Shown: piece after piece, positions 25,048 to 32,838 of the stretch
How positions within the stretch are numbered: position 1 is the stretch's first letter
Layout of the letters: each line of letters begins with the position of its first letter
NCBI RefSeq assembly: GCF_965227505.1
Contig: NZ_OZ245757.1
Location: forward strand, 3,224,001 to 3,288,000
Reading direction: 5' to 3'
Origin: Pelagibius sp965227505
GTDB taxonomy: Bacteria; Pseudomonadota; Alphaproteobacteria; Kiloniellales; Kiloniellaceae
Length of the DNA: 64,000 bases
The notes under the pieces: model-generated
Seen by the model: the letters and a program-made list of their open reading frames with translations, nothing else
Databases searched by the model: none
Told to the model about the DNA's origin: nothing
Position numbers and translations under genes: made by a program

Positions 25048-25899
25048 TCAGCCCTTTGTCGCGCCCAGGGTCAGCCCGGCGATGAAGTGGCGTTGCATGG
25101 CAAAGAACATGATGACCGGCGGCAGAGCGGCCACCAGGGAGCCGGCGGAGATAAGCTGCCAGGAGGCGACCCACTGCCCGCGCAGTGCGGCCAGCCCCAC
25201 AGTGACCGGCCGCACCTCGTCGCTCTGCACCAGCACCAGGGCCCAGAAGTAGTCGTTCCAGATGAAGGTGAAGACCAGCACCGCCAGGGCCGCGCAGGCC
25301 GGGCGCACCAGCGGCACGACGACATGCCAGAACACCTCGAACTCGGTCGCCCCTTCCACCCGCGCCGCCTCGATCAGTTCGTGGGGCAGGGCCTGGATGA
25401 AATTGCGCATGAACAGCGTGCAGAAGCCGGTCTGGAAAGCGATGTGGAAGAGGATCAGCGACCAGTAGGTGTCGTACATGCCGAGCTGGACCATCAGGTC
25501 GCGCACCGGGATCATGAGGATCTGGAAGGGAATGAAGTTGCCCGCGATGAACATCGCAAAGAGCAGAAGGTTGCCGCGGAAATTGTACTTGGCCAGGGCG
25601 AAGCCGGCCATGGCCGAGATGGCAACCGTGATCGCCACCGTCGGCAGGGTGACGATGACGCTGTTCATCAGGTAGAGCGTCATCGGAGTTGCGGTGAAGA
25701 CGGTGGTGTAGTTCTCCAGGATCTGCCATTCGGTCGGCAGGCCCCAGTAGTTGCCTTGGGTGATGTCGTTGAGCGAGCGCATGGAGGTCAGCATCACCGC
25801 GACCAGCGGCAGCAGCCAGACGATCAGCGCGATGGGCAGCGAGATCTTGTAGCCCAGGGCGACGCCCGCCGGCGCCTTTTGAATGGCGGTCGGATACAT
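25048..25899 (-). CDS. Carbohydrate ABC transporter permease (MalG-type)
   Basis: This 283-residue protein has six membrane segments. The ATPase-docking EAA loop is ELIEAARVEGATEFEVFWHV near residues 182-201. The start ATG at 25899 overlaps the stop of the upstream permease by one base (TGATG); longer upstream readings of the frame are shadows. It pairs with the MalF-type permease to form the membrane channel for a sugar delivered by the solute-binding protein encoded upstream. Confidence 0.94.
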   Translation of the reverse strand: MYPTAIQKAPAGVALGYKISLPIALIVWLLPLVAVMLTSMRSLNDITQGNYWGLPTEWQILENYTTVFTATPMTLYLMNSVIVTLPTVAITVAISAMAGFALAKYNFRGNLLLFAMFIAGNFIPFQILMIPVRDLMVQLGMYDTYWSLILFHIAFQTGFCTLFMRNFIQALPHELIEAARVEGATEFEVFWHVVVPLVRPACAALAVLVFTFIWNDYFWALVLVQSDEVRPVTVGLAALRGQWVASWQLISAGSLVAALPPVIMFFAMQRHFIAGLTLGATKG

Positions 25900-26819
25900 C
25901 AGCCGCTCCTGCGTTCCTGTTTCAGCATGCGGTAGAGGAAGAAGGCGATGTAGATGTCCATGATCAGGAACAGGACCGTCGCCACCGCCGCGCCGTAACC
26001 CATGCGGTAATTGAAAAGCGACTGCTCGTACATGTAGTAGGCCAGCACGGTCGAACTGCCGAAGGGGCCGCCGGCGGTCATGATGGCCACCAGGTCGAAG
26101 CTCCTCAGCGCGCCGATGACGGTCACCACCACGGCGATGAAGGTGGCGGGCCGAAGCTGCGGCAGGATGATGTGGTAGAGCATCGACCAGCCCTTGGCGT
26201 TGTCGATGCGCGCGGCCTCGATGACCTCGCCGTCGAGGTTGTTGAGGCCGGTGAGATAGAGGATCATGCAGTAGGCGGTCTGCGGCCACAGCCCCGCCGC
26301 CACGATCCCGTAGGTGACGAAGCGCTCGTCGGAGAGCACCGGAACCGGCTCGCCGCCGAACGCGCCGAGCACCTCGCCGAGCAGGCCGAAGCTCGGGTCG
26401 TAGAACCAGGCGAAGACCAGGCCGACCACCACCTGGCTGATGACGAAGGGGAAGAAGAACAGCGACTTGACGAGGCGGATGCCCCAGACTTTTTGATTCA
26501 GGTAGAGCGCGATCGCCAGGCCGATAACCGGCGACAGCATGAACAGCACCAGCCAGATGACGTTGTTCCACAGCGACACGTAGAACAGTTCGTCGTCGAA
26601 GAGCTCGGCGTAGTTGGCGAGGCCGACCCAGACCTTGTCGCCCAGCCCGTCCCACTCATGGAAAGAGATCCAGATGCTCTGGATGATCGGGTTGACCACG
26701 AACACCAGGAACATGATGAAGGCCGGCGCCAGGAACAGGATCGGCGCGATCTTCGTCTGGTTGCGATACCAGTAGGAGCTTCGGCCACGAAGCTCGGCGA
26801 GGCTTGCCTGGGCGTTCAT
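25899..26819 (-). CDS. Carbohydrate ABC transporter permease (MalF-type)
   Basis: This 306-residue protein has six membrane segments and the EAA motif EVIEAARIDNAKGWSMLYHI near residues 208-227. It opens with a soluble stretch followed by TKIAPILFLAPAFIMFLVFV. GGAGGGGG lies just upstream of the ATG. It is the first permease after the binding-protein gene, from which it is separated by 74 bases holding a 12-bp perfect hairpin. No ATPase gene is found in the cluster. Confidence 0.94.
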   Translation of the reverse strand: MNAQASLAELRGRSSYWYRNQTKIAPILFLAPAFIMFLVFVVNPIIQSIWISFHEWDGLGDKVWVGLANYAELFDDELFYVSLWNNVIWLVLFMLSPVIGLAIALYLNQKVWGIRLVKSLFFFPFVISQVVVGLVFAWFYDPSFGLLGEVLGAFGGEPVPVLSDERFVTYGIVAAGLWPQTAYCMILYLTGLNNLDGEVIEAARIDNAKGWSMLYHIILPQLRPATFIAVVVTVIGALRSFDLVAIMTAGGPFGSSTVLAYYMYEQSLFNYRMGYGAAVATVLFLIMDIYIAFFLYRMLKQERRSG

Positions 26820-26843
26820 TCCCCCTCCACAGGCTTTTTTGTG

Positions 26844-26884
26844 GATCGGGGCCGGTCGCTTCCCTCCTGCATCCGGCCCCGATC
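26844..26884 (-). promoter_or_regulatory. Intra-operon hairpin between binding-protein and permease genes
   Basis: A perfect 12-bp inverted repeat GATCGGGGCCGG/CCGGCCCCGATC (26844-26855 and 26873-26884) has a 17-base loop. It starts 10 bases after the binding-protein stop. No T-run follows; instead the next bases are A-rich, and a smaller CCACA/TGTGG hairpin then leads into the permease Shine-Dalgarno. As with malE-malF in enterobacteria, it may stabilise the upstream message so that the binding protein is made in excess. Confidence 0.6.
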
Positions 26885-26893
26885 AGAGCGGAC

Positions 26894-28156
26894 CTATTGC
26901 TTGAAGATCCTTTGGCGCGACTTCTCAAGGCGGTCGAGAATGCGGTCCAGGCGGTCGGGCTTCACCATGAACTCCTGGAAACCCTGCATGCCGAGCTTGG
27001 CCATCTCGGGGTCGGTGTCGCGATCGTAGAACTGTGCCAGGCCTTCCGACTCCGACAGCATGGTGAAGCCGGCCTGCAGGAAGCGGTCGTCCTTGACGGT
27101 GGCGTCCTTGTTGGGCGGCAGGCGCTCCAGCACCTTGTTCATGGCGGTCTGGTTGTCGGCCCTTGCGACGAAAGCGAGGAACTTGCGGGCGTCTTCCTTG
27201 TTCTGCGCGCGCGCGGGGATGTGCACCGTATCGATGGGCGCATCCTCATACATCGGCACATCGGGGTTGATGACCGGGAACTGGAAGAAGTCCATCTTGT
27301 CGGCGATCTCCGGCGGGAAGAAGGGCACGAAGAAGTTGCCGATGAGATACATCGCGGCCTTGCCCTGGAACACGAAGGGCTGCGCCTCCTGCCAGGAATA
27401 GGTGGCGTGATTCTCCAGGAAGTGCCCGGCATCGACCATCTGGCGCCACTTGTCGAAGACCGCGCGCACCCGGTCGTCGGTGTAGGGCACCTTGCCGTCC
27501 ATCAGCTCCAGATGAAACGGCAGACCGTTGACGCGCAGGTTCAGGTAATCGAACCAGCCGCCGGCGGTCCAGAGATACTTGGTGCCGATGGCTATGGGGG
27601 TGACGCCGCCGGCCTTCAGCTTCTCGTTCACCGCCATGAACTCGTCCCAGGTCGTGGGCGCGGTCAGGCCCATCTCCTCGAAGATGTCGCGGCGGTAATA
27701 GACGCCCCACTGGTAGTAGCTCCAGGGCACACCGTACTGCTTGCCGTCGACGGTCATGGCCGAGAGGCTGGACGGCATGGCGTCCTTCAGGCCGTTGGCT
27801 TCCCAGACGTCGCTCACGTCTTCCAGCAGGTCGCGGTCGACGAAGGTCTTCATGCGGTTGCCGGCGAACCAGGTGATGACATCCGGCGCCTGGGAGGAGA
27901 GGAAGTTGCGCACCGAGGTCTTGAAGCCCTCGTGATCGAAGACGTTCAGCTTCACCTCGATGTCGGGGTTTTCCGCCTCGAAGCGCTCGATCAACTCCTC
28001 GAAAGCCTGCTTGGGGGCGGGATCGGAGGTTCCGGCATTGATGACCAGCGTGCCCGCCGTCGCGGTCTGGGCCGTCAGGGCGGTCTGGGCCGTCAGGGCG
28101 ATTCCGAATGCCAAGCTGCCGGCCAGCACCGCCAGCCGCCGTAGAGAGCGTTTCAC
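26894..28156 (-). CDS. Extracellular sugar-binding protein (ABC transporter, family 1)
   Basis: This 420-residue periplasmic binding protein has a signal peptide whose hydrophobic core contains a perfect six-residue duplication (ALTAQT twice). Mature features include PDVITWFAGNRM, VDGKQYGVPWSYYQWGVYYRRDIF and the W/Y-rich sugar-binding segments typical of this family. The start is GTG at 28156, preceded by GGGAGGA. It is the first gene of the galactoside cluster (binding protein, two permeases, GH36, GH42), so an alpha- or beta-galactoside is the likely ligand. Confidence 0.93.
   Translation of the reverse strand: MKRSLRRLAVLAGSLAFGIALTAQTALTAQTATAGTLVINAGTSDPAPKQAFEELIERFEAENPDIEVKLNVFDHEGFKTSVRNFLSSQAPDVITWFAGNRMKTFVDRDLLEDVSDVWEANGLKDAMPSSLSAMTVDGKQYGVPWSYYQWGVYYRRDIFEEMGLTAPTTWDEFMAVNEKLKAGGVTPIAIGTKYLWTAGGWFDYLNLRVNGLPFHLELMDGKVPYTDDRVRAVFDKWRQMVDAGHFLENHATYSWQEAQPFVFQGKAAMYLIGNFFVPFFPPEIADKMDFFQFPVINPDVPMYEDAPIDTVHIPARAQNKEDARKFLAFVARADNQTAMNKVLERLPPNKDATVKDDRFLQAGFTMLSESEGLAQFYDRDTDPEMAKLGMQGFQEFMVKPDRLDRILDRLEKSRQRIFKQ
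28063..28098 (-). repeat. 18-bp tandem duplication in the binding-protein signal peptide
   Basis: Two identical 18-bp units (28063-28080 and 28081-28098) encode ALTAQT twice within the hydrophobic core of the signal peptide. The duplication is in frame and probably recent, since the units are identical at every base. Confidence 0.9.
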
Positions 28157-28501
28157 CGTCTTCCTCCCAGTTCGTTGTTCCTTTTTCTCGGCACAGCTTA
28201 AGGTGGCCTGTTACGCGCAATGGTAGACCCTTCCAGAGGGCCTGCAAATGGTCTTCTTAAGATACCCGCGGGATCAATCTGTGACGCTGCTGTGCGGGTC
28301 ACCGCGCAACACGGCGCGTTCACACAGGGCCGGCGGGGTTCTTGCGGATACCGTGATGCGGTATCACATTTGCGTCACAGGCCTGCGGTGGCCGGCCCGA
28401 TCAGGGTTTTCGCGTTTGCGTGTTGCGGCGCGGCGCGGTCAACTGGGCGCTCACCCGTACGCCAGGCGCGCACCCGTAAGGACGATGCAGAGATCGCAGC
28501 G
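28157..28501. promoter_or_regulatory. Divergent control region of the galactoside operon, with a GATACCG dyad
   Basis: This 345-bp gap without a gene lies between the sugar operon (minus) and the phosphatase gene (plus). It contains a perfect 7-bp inverted repeat GATACCG-N5-CGGTATC (28347-28365), about 190 bases upstream of the binding-protein start. A dyad of this size suits a LacI- or GntR-type regulator. No regulator gene is adjacent, so its owner is unknown. Confidence 0.45.
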
Positions 28502-29275
28502 ATGTCCCGGATAGTCGTCGATGCCGGCCCCTGGCAGGCCGCGCCACGCGCGCTGCCGGCCTGGAAGGCGATCTTCGCCATTGGCGACGTGCATTCCCAT
28601 GCCGATCATCTTTGGATGCTGCACGAGCGCATCAGCGGCATCATCGCCCTGGAGCACGATGCCCGCGATGTCTCCGTCGTCTGGCTGGGCGACTATGTGG
28701 ACCGCGGCTGGGAGCCGCTGCAGACCCTGGACCTCGTGGCCGCCGGCCTCGGCAGGCCCGAAGTCAACGAGGTCAAGCTTCTGGGCAACCATGAGCGCTA
28801 TCTCATCGATGCGGCCACGGGCCGTGACCTTTCGCTGCCGCGGCTGCTGAACTGGTGGCGCTACGGCGGCGAGGAAACCCTGAAGTGTCTGGCCCCGGAC
28901 GCGGAGATCGACAATCCGCAGACGGTCGGCGCGGCCTTGTTCGAGGCCCTGGGGCGCGAGCGGCTCGCCTTTCTGGAAACCCTGCCCCTGCAGCACCGCA
29001 TTGGCGATTATGTTTTTGCCCATGCCGGCCTTAACCCGGACCGGCGCCTGGACGATCAGGACGAAGAGGATCTGCTGTGGATCCGCGAGCCTTTTCTCAG
29101 CAGTCGGGACTGGCCCCACCCGGTGACGGTGGTGCATGGCCACACCCCCGACGGGCCGATCGCCCTGCAGCACCGCATCGGGATCGACAGCGGCGTCTTT
29201 GCCAGCGGCTCGCTGAGCGCGGTGGAGATCCGCGGCAACGAACTGCGGTTTCTCACCACCCGGCTCGAGACCTGA
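28502..29275 (+). CDS. PPP-family metallophosphoesterase (serine/threonine phosphatase-like)
   Basis: This 257-residue protein has all the PPP/calcineurin-like signatures in order. GDVHSH is at residues 28-33, GDYVDRG at 63-69, GNHE near 92, HAGLNPD in the second half, and VVHGHTPDGP near 205-214. These residues bind two metal ions. Bacterial relatives include PrpA/PrpB and ApaH-like enzymes. The start ATG at 28502 lies just before the conserved domain; earlier in-frame codons add unlikely sequence. The target is unknown, and the gene appears to be monocistronic. Confidence 0.9.
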   Translation: MSRIVVDAGPWQAAPRALPAWKAIFAIGDVHSHADHLWMLHERISGIIALEHDARDVSVVWLGDYVDRGWEPLQTLDLVAAGLGRPEVNEVKLLGNHERYLIDAATGRDLSLPRLLNWWRYGGEETLKCLAPDAEIDNPQTVGAALFEALGRERLAFLETLPLQHRIGDYVFAHAGLNPDRRLDDQDEEDLLWIREPFLSSRDWPHPVTVVHGHTPDGPIALQHRIGIDSGVFASGSLSAVEIRGNELRFLTTRLET

Positions 29276-29510
29276 CGGATCAGGCGGGCCGCCAAGAGAC
29301 AAAATTCCCAGGAATGCCTTTCCCGGCAGCCTGCCCCGGGGGCGCCTCGGCAGTCTTGGTGAACGCGCGGTGAAGCCGGCGGCATTCTTAAGCAAAGACT
29401 AAGTGTTTTGCCGTAGGTTGAGGCGTACTTGTCGCCGCTCTGCGTTGGGTTCTCCCGGGTGACCGAAGCCTGCGCAGCCGTCGAAAACGCCCAGTTTCCA
29501 GAAGGTCGGA

Positions 29511-31259
29511 ATGGACCAATCCAAGCAGAAGCGCGACGCGGAGGCGGCCAAGCCGGACTCCGAACCGCTGCGCGTTCAGCGTGACCGCTTCCTGGCCTTC
29601 GCCTTCGCCGCCTCCGACCTGCTGCTGGAAGTCGGAGACGACAGCCTGATCCGCTATGCCTTGGGGGCGACCAGCCAGCTTCTCGGCCGGTCGCCGCAGG
29701 AGATGATCGGCCTCGGCTGGCTGGACCTCTTCGCGCCGGAAGACCGGCCGATCCTGGTTGCCAAGATCGGCGGCCTGACGGCGGGCAAGCGCTGCGGGCC
29801 GGTGCTGACCACCATGATAACGGCCGGGCCTGCCGCCGAGGAGGCGGCGCGCGACGCCGCCGGCGCACCGTCTGGCGCCGCCGGGATCAAGGTCGTCTTC
29901 AATGCCTGCCGCATTCCGGACCACGAAGAGGTGGTCTACTGCACCGTCACCGTGGCCAATGCCGCCTCGGCCAAACAGGCGCGGGCCGCCGCCCAGCGCA
30001 CCGACGGCGGTCTGCTGCAGCGCGAGGCCTTCGAGGCTGCGGCGGTGGAAACGCTGGAGGCTGCGCGCGCGGCCGGCGAGGATGTCGAACTCACCTTTAT
30101 CGAACTGGTCGATGCCGAGCCCTTCCGCGAGCGCGTCGGCCTGGACCGTTGGCATGCCTTTTGTGCCGATGCCGGCGCGGTCATGCGCGAAGGCTCCATC
30201 GACAGCGATTCGGCCGGCGCCATTACCCAGGACCGTTTCGGCATCGTCCATGCGGCCGGCGCCGCGACGGGCATGGAGGTGCGCCGCCAGTTGCAGGAAC
30301 TGGCGCGGGCTTTCGACCCGGCCGGCGGCGGTCTGGCGGTCGAGCAGGCCACCATCGATGCGGGCGCGGAGGAACTGACCAGCGAGGAAGCCGCCCAGGC
30401 CCTGGTCTACGCCATCAACAAGGTCGCCTCCAACGGCACCGCCAAGATGGCCTTCTCCAACCTGAGCGCCAGCTTCCACGAGCATGTCTCCGAGACCCAG
30501 GAGCGGATCTCCACCTTCAAGGCCGTGGTGGCCGAGAACCGCTTCGACTTCGCCTTTCAGCCGATCGTCGACCTTCGCACGCGGGAGATCTCGCACTTCG
30601 AGGCCCTGACCCGCTTCGCCAAGGGCGAATCGCCTTACCAGACCATTGTCTTCGCCGAGGAAGTCGGCCTTATCCAGGACTTCGATCTGGCCTGCACCCG
30701 GCGGGCCTTTGCCTATCTGGCGGAGCGGGTTGGCCACTCCCCGGTGAACCTCGCCGTCAATCTCTCCGGCCAGTCGCTGCAGAACGACGCCTTCATCGAT
30801 GCCCTGATGGCCCTGAGCACGGAGAACAAGGCCCTGGCCGGGCGCCTGATGTTCGAGGCGACGGAGTCCTCGCGGATCTACGATCTCGAGCGCGTCAGCA
30901 ACGTTTTCCAGACCCTGAAGGAACTCGGCTTTTCCATGTGCCTGGACGACTTCGGGGCCGGTGCCGCCTCGTTCCAGTATCTGCGCGCGCTGGAGGTCGA
31001 CTATGTGAAGATCGACGGCACCTATACGCGCCGGCTCCTGAGTTCGGACCGCGACACCCTGATGCTGCGCAACCTCTGCGACCTCTGCCGCGACCTTCGG
31101 ATCAAGACCATCGCGGAGATGATCGAACTGGAGGAACAGGTCGCCAAGCTGCGGGCCCTCGGGGTGCACATGGGCCAGGGCTACCTCCTGGGTCCGCCGG
31201 CGCCCCAGCCGGTGTTCTCCGGCGGGGCCGAAGGGAGCCGCGCCCGCCGGCGCGCCTGA
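29511..31259 (+). CDS. PAS / degenerate-GGDEF / EAL protein, cyclic-di-GMP phosphodiesterase candidate
   Basis: This 582-residue soluble protein has three parts. A PAS-like sensor occupies about residues 25-150 (LIRYALGATSQLLGRSPQEM). A region at about 165-290 resembles a GGDEF domain, but where the active-site loop should be it reads ITQDRFG. A full EAL domain spans about 335-570. EAL catalytic residues are present: E364 in FEALTRF, N418 in NLSG, E452, D479/D480 in LDDFGAG, K500 in VKIDG, E536 in AEMIE and Q556. It should therefore hydrolyse c-di-GMP, with the dead GGDEF perhaps sensing GTP. GAAGG precedes the ATG. Confidence 0.88.
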   Translation: MDQSKQKRDAEAAKPDSEPLRVQRDRFLAFAFAASDLLLEVGDDSLIRYALGATSQLLGRSPQEMIGLGWLDLFAPEDRPILVAKIGGLTAGKRCGPVLTTMITAGPAAEEAARDAAGAPSGAAGIKVVFNACRIPDHEEVVYCTVTVANAASAKQARAAAQRTDGGLLQREAFEAAAVETLEAARAAGEDVELTFIELVDAEPFRERVGLDRWHAFCADAGAVMREGSIDSDSAGAITQDRFGIVHAAGAATGMEVRRQLQELARAFDPAGGGLAVEQATIDAGAEELTSEEAAQALVYAINKVASNGTAKMAFSNLSASFHEHVSETQERISTFKAVVAENRFDFAFQPIVDLRTREISHFEALTRFAKGESPYQTIVFAEEVGLIQDFDLACTRRAFAYLAERVGHSPVNLAVNLSGQSLQNDAFIDALMALSTENKALAGRLMFEATESSRIYDLERVSNVFQTLKELGFSMCLDDFGAGAASFQYLRALEVDYVKIDGTYTRRLLSSDRDTLMLRNLCDLCRDLRIKTIAEMIELEEQVAKLRALGVHMGQGYLLGPPAPQPVFSGGAEGSRARRRA

Positions 31260-31393
31260 GCCGGGCCATCTGAGCCGGGTTCCCTGGGCCGGGCTCCCTG
31301 GGCCGGACCGGCGGTGCTGCGGACCCGGACATAAATAAGAACATTGTCCTAAACCTCTGCCCGATCGCAGAGGCCGCTTGATCGCATCGGTTG

Positions 31394-31424
31394 CTTGATC
31401 AGCGCCGGGCGCCTCCCCAGATAT
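31394..31424 (+). promoter_or_regulatory. RpoH (sigma-32)-type heat-shock promoter of hsp20
   Basis: CTTGAT at 31394-31399 and CCCCAGATAT at 31415-31424 are separated by 15 bases. The sigma-32 consensus is CTTGAA with CCCCATNT at this spacing, so only one base in each box departs. The predicted start of transcription near 31431 leaves a leader of about 108 bases before the hsp20 ATG. Confidence 0.7.
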
Positions 31425-31541
31425 AGCTCAGCGGTGCCACGCAAGGGCCGCTGGCAGGGATGACCACACAGGTATCCCCGTACTGCCTTAAAGACGACGG
31501 CTGACCTTGCTCGCGATGTAGAGGAGGAAAACCCGCAGATG
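31425..31541 (+). ncRNA. ROSE-like RNA thermometer in the hsp20 5' leader
   Basis: The last hairpin pairs CCUUGCUC (31505-31512) with GAGGAGG (31521-31527) across an 8-base loop. This buries the Shine-Dalgarno and leaves one G bulged within UUGCU, the hallmark U(U/C)GCU element of ROSE thermometers. Upstream, GGCAG-GGAU (31453-31461) pairs with AUCC...CUGCC (31474-31487) to form a second stem. At high temperature the weak SD-sequestering helix would open and allow Hsp20 translation. Confidence 0.72.
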
Positions 31542-31997
31542 ACACGCCTGTCGCTTTTCAACAGTCCGCTGCTGCTCGGTTTCGAGGAGTTCGAGCGGGC
31601 CGTTGACCGGATCTCAAAAAACGCCGACGGCTATCCGCCCTACAACGTCGAGCAGCTCGCCGAGCACCGGCTGCGCATCACGCTGGCGGTTGCCGGATTT
31701 GCCGAAGAAGACCTCACCGTCCAGATCGAGGACAACCAGCTGGTCGTTCGCGGCAAGCAGCAGGACGACACGCAGCGCAACTATCTGCACCGCGGCATCG
31801 CGGCGCGCCAGTTCCAGCGCTCCTTCGTTCTGGCCGAGGGTATCGAAGTCACCGCGGCGTCGCTCGACAAAGGCCTGCTCCACATCGATCTGGAGCGCCC
31901 GCTGGTGCAGCCGCAAGTCCGTAAAATCAAGATCGACAGCAAGGAGTCTCAGTCAGGGGAGTCGCCATCCATTCAGGATATTCGGAAAGGAGAGTAA
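31539..31997 (+). CDS. Small heat-shock protein, Hsp20 family
   Basis: This 152-residue alpha-crystallin-type chaperone holds unfolding proteins in an ATP-independent way. The alpha-crystallin domain spans about residues 35-130. It has YNVEQLAEHRLRITLAVAGF at its start and the ARQFQRSFVLAEGIEV and KGLLHIDLERP strands at its end. It lies behind an RpoH-like promoter and a ROSE-like leader, and is followed 3 bases later by a DUF1150 gene. IbpA-type proteins have about this length. Confidence 0.95.
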   Translation: MTRLSLFNSPLLLGFEEFERAVDRISKNADGYPPYNVEQLAEHRLRITLAVAGFAEEDLTVQIEDNQLVVRGKQQDDTQRNYLHRGIAARQFQRSFVLAEGIEVTAASLDKGLLHIDLERPLVQPQVRKIKIDSKESQSGESPSIQDIRKGE

Positions 31998-32000
31998 GAC

Positions 32001-32216
32001 ATGAACGAACTGACAGCCGTTCGCGAACTCTCGCCCCAGGACTTTCTCTTGCTGGGCGTCAACGACCTGGCCTACGTGAAAAAGGCAAGCCACGAAGGCA
32101 AGGAGGTTTATCTGGTGTTCTCGGCCGACGGGACCCAGATCGCCACGATGGCCGATCACGACATCGCTTTTGCCGCGGTGCGCCAGAACGGCATGGAGCC
32201 GATGAGCGTCCATTGA
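32001..32216 (+). CDS. DUF1150 family protein
   Basis: This 71-residue acidic protein of unknown function is restricted mainly to alphaproteobacteria and very often encoded directly after hsp20. The family features LLLGVNDLAYVK and FSADGTQIATMADHDIAF are clear. The start follows AAAGGAGAG, which lies at the end of the hsp20 gene, so it should be co-expressed on heat shock. It ends before a bidirectional terminator. Confidence 0.92.
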   Translation: MNELTAVRELSPQDFLLLGVNDLAYVKKASHEGKEVYLVFSADGTQIATMADHDIAFAAVRQNGMEPMSVH

Positions 32217-32252
32217 CCGGTCGCAGTAGCGGCTCACCGGCGTAAACGAAAG

Positions 32253-32285
32253 ACGGCCCCGCAGCGCGCGGGGCCGTTGTCTTTG
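32253..32285. terminator. Bidirectional terminator between DUF1150 and ptsN
   Basis: A perfect 10-bp stem ACGGCCCCGC/GCGGGGCCGT (32253-32262 with 32268-32277) has a 5-base loop. It is followed by TGTCTTT on the plus strand and by CTTTCGTTT on the minus strand, so it can end both the heat-shock transcript and the ptsN transcript. Confidence 0.82.
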
Positions 32286-32321
32286 GGGCTGGCCTTAGGC
32301 TGGGACCCGAAACCGGGGCCG

Positions 32322-32786
32322 TCAGGCCGCGTGGCTGGCTGCGCCCTGGGTCAGAAGCGCGTAGATGGCATCCGCGTTGTCGGTGCCGCGCAGCTTGTCG
32401 CAGATCGCCCGGTCGCGGAACAGCCGCGACACCCGGGCCAGGGCCTTCAGGTGGTCGGCCCCCGCGGTTTCCGGGGCCAGCAGGACGAAGATCAGGTCGA
32501 CCGGCTGCTCGTCGATGGCGTCGAAGTCGATCGGGTTTTCCAGCCGCGCGAAAAGACCGTAGAGGCGGTCGAGTTCCGGAAGCTTGCCATGCGGAATGCC
32601 GATACCGTGGCCCACGCCGGTGGTCCCCAGGCGCTCGCGTTCGATAAGCACCTCGAACACGGCCCGCTCCGGTTGCCCGGTGAGTTCCGCCGCCTTCTTC
32701 GCCAGTTCCTGAAGCGCCTGCTTCTTGCTGGTTACGCGAAGGCTCGCAACAACGCTTTCCGGGTCGATAAGATCGGATAGTTCCAT
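32322..32786 (-). CDS. ptsN: Nitrogen-PTS enzyme IIA (PtsN)
   Basis: This 154-residue EIIA-Ntr protein is the phosphate-accepting end of the regulatory phosphotransfer chain Ptsp-NPr-EIIANtr. The phosphorylated residue is H66 in GHGIGIPHGKLP. It ties nitrogen/carbon status to potassium transport, stringent response and sigma-54 output. It is the last gene of the lptC-lptA-lptB-rpoN-hpf-ptsN series, the standard order in proteobacteria, and ends in a bidirectional terminator. Confidence 0.95.
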   Translation of the reverse strand: MELSDLIDPESVVASLRVTSKKQALQELAKKAAELTGQPERAVFEVLIERERLGTTGVGHGIGIPHGKLPELDRLYGLFARLENPIDFDAIDEQPVDLIFVLLAPETAGADHLKALARVSRLFRDRAICDKLRGTDNADAIYALLTQGAASHAA

Positions 32787-32838
32787 CAGTAACTCTTGGG
32801 TTCTTGCCTGATCGCCCCGCAGACTGGCCCTTGCGGGC

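Noticed and set aside
25040..25729. 5' extension of the GH36 frame
   Set aside because: It overlaps the MalG-type permease gene and its sequence is a frame shadow; the family N-terminus matches the ATG at 25039.
25900..26655. 5' extension of the MalG-type permease frame
   Set aside because: It overlaps the MalF-type permease gene; the ATG at 25899 overlaps that gene's stop in a typical TGATG junction.
29388..31169. 593-codon open frame on the minus strand
   Set aside because: It is the mirror of the PAS-EAL gene; its product is low complexity (His/Gln/Gly/Arg) with no domain.
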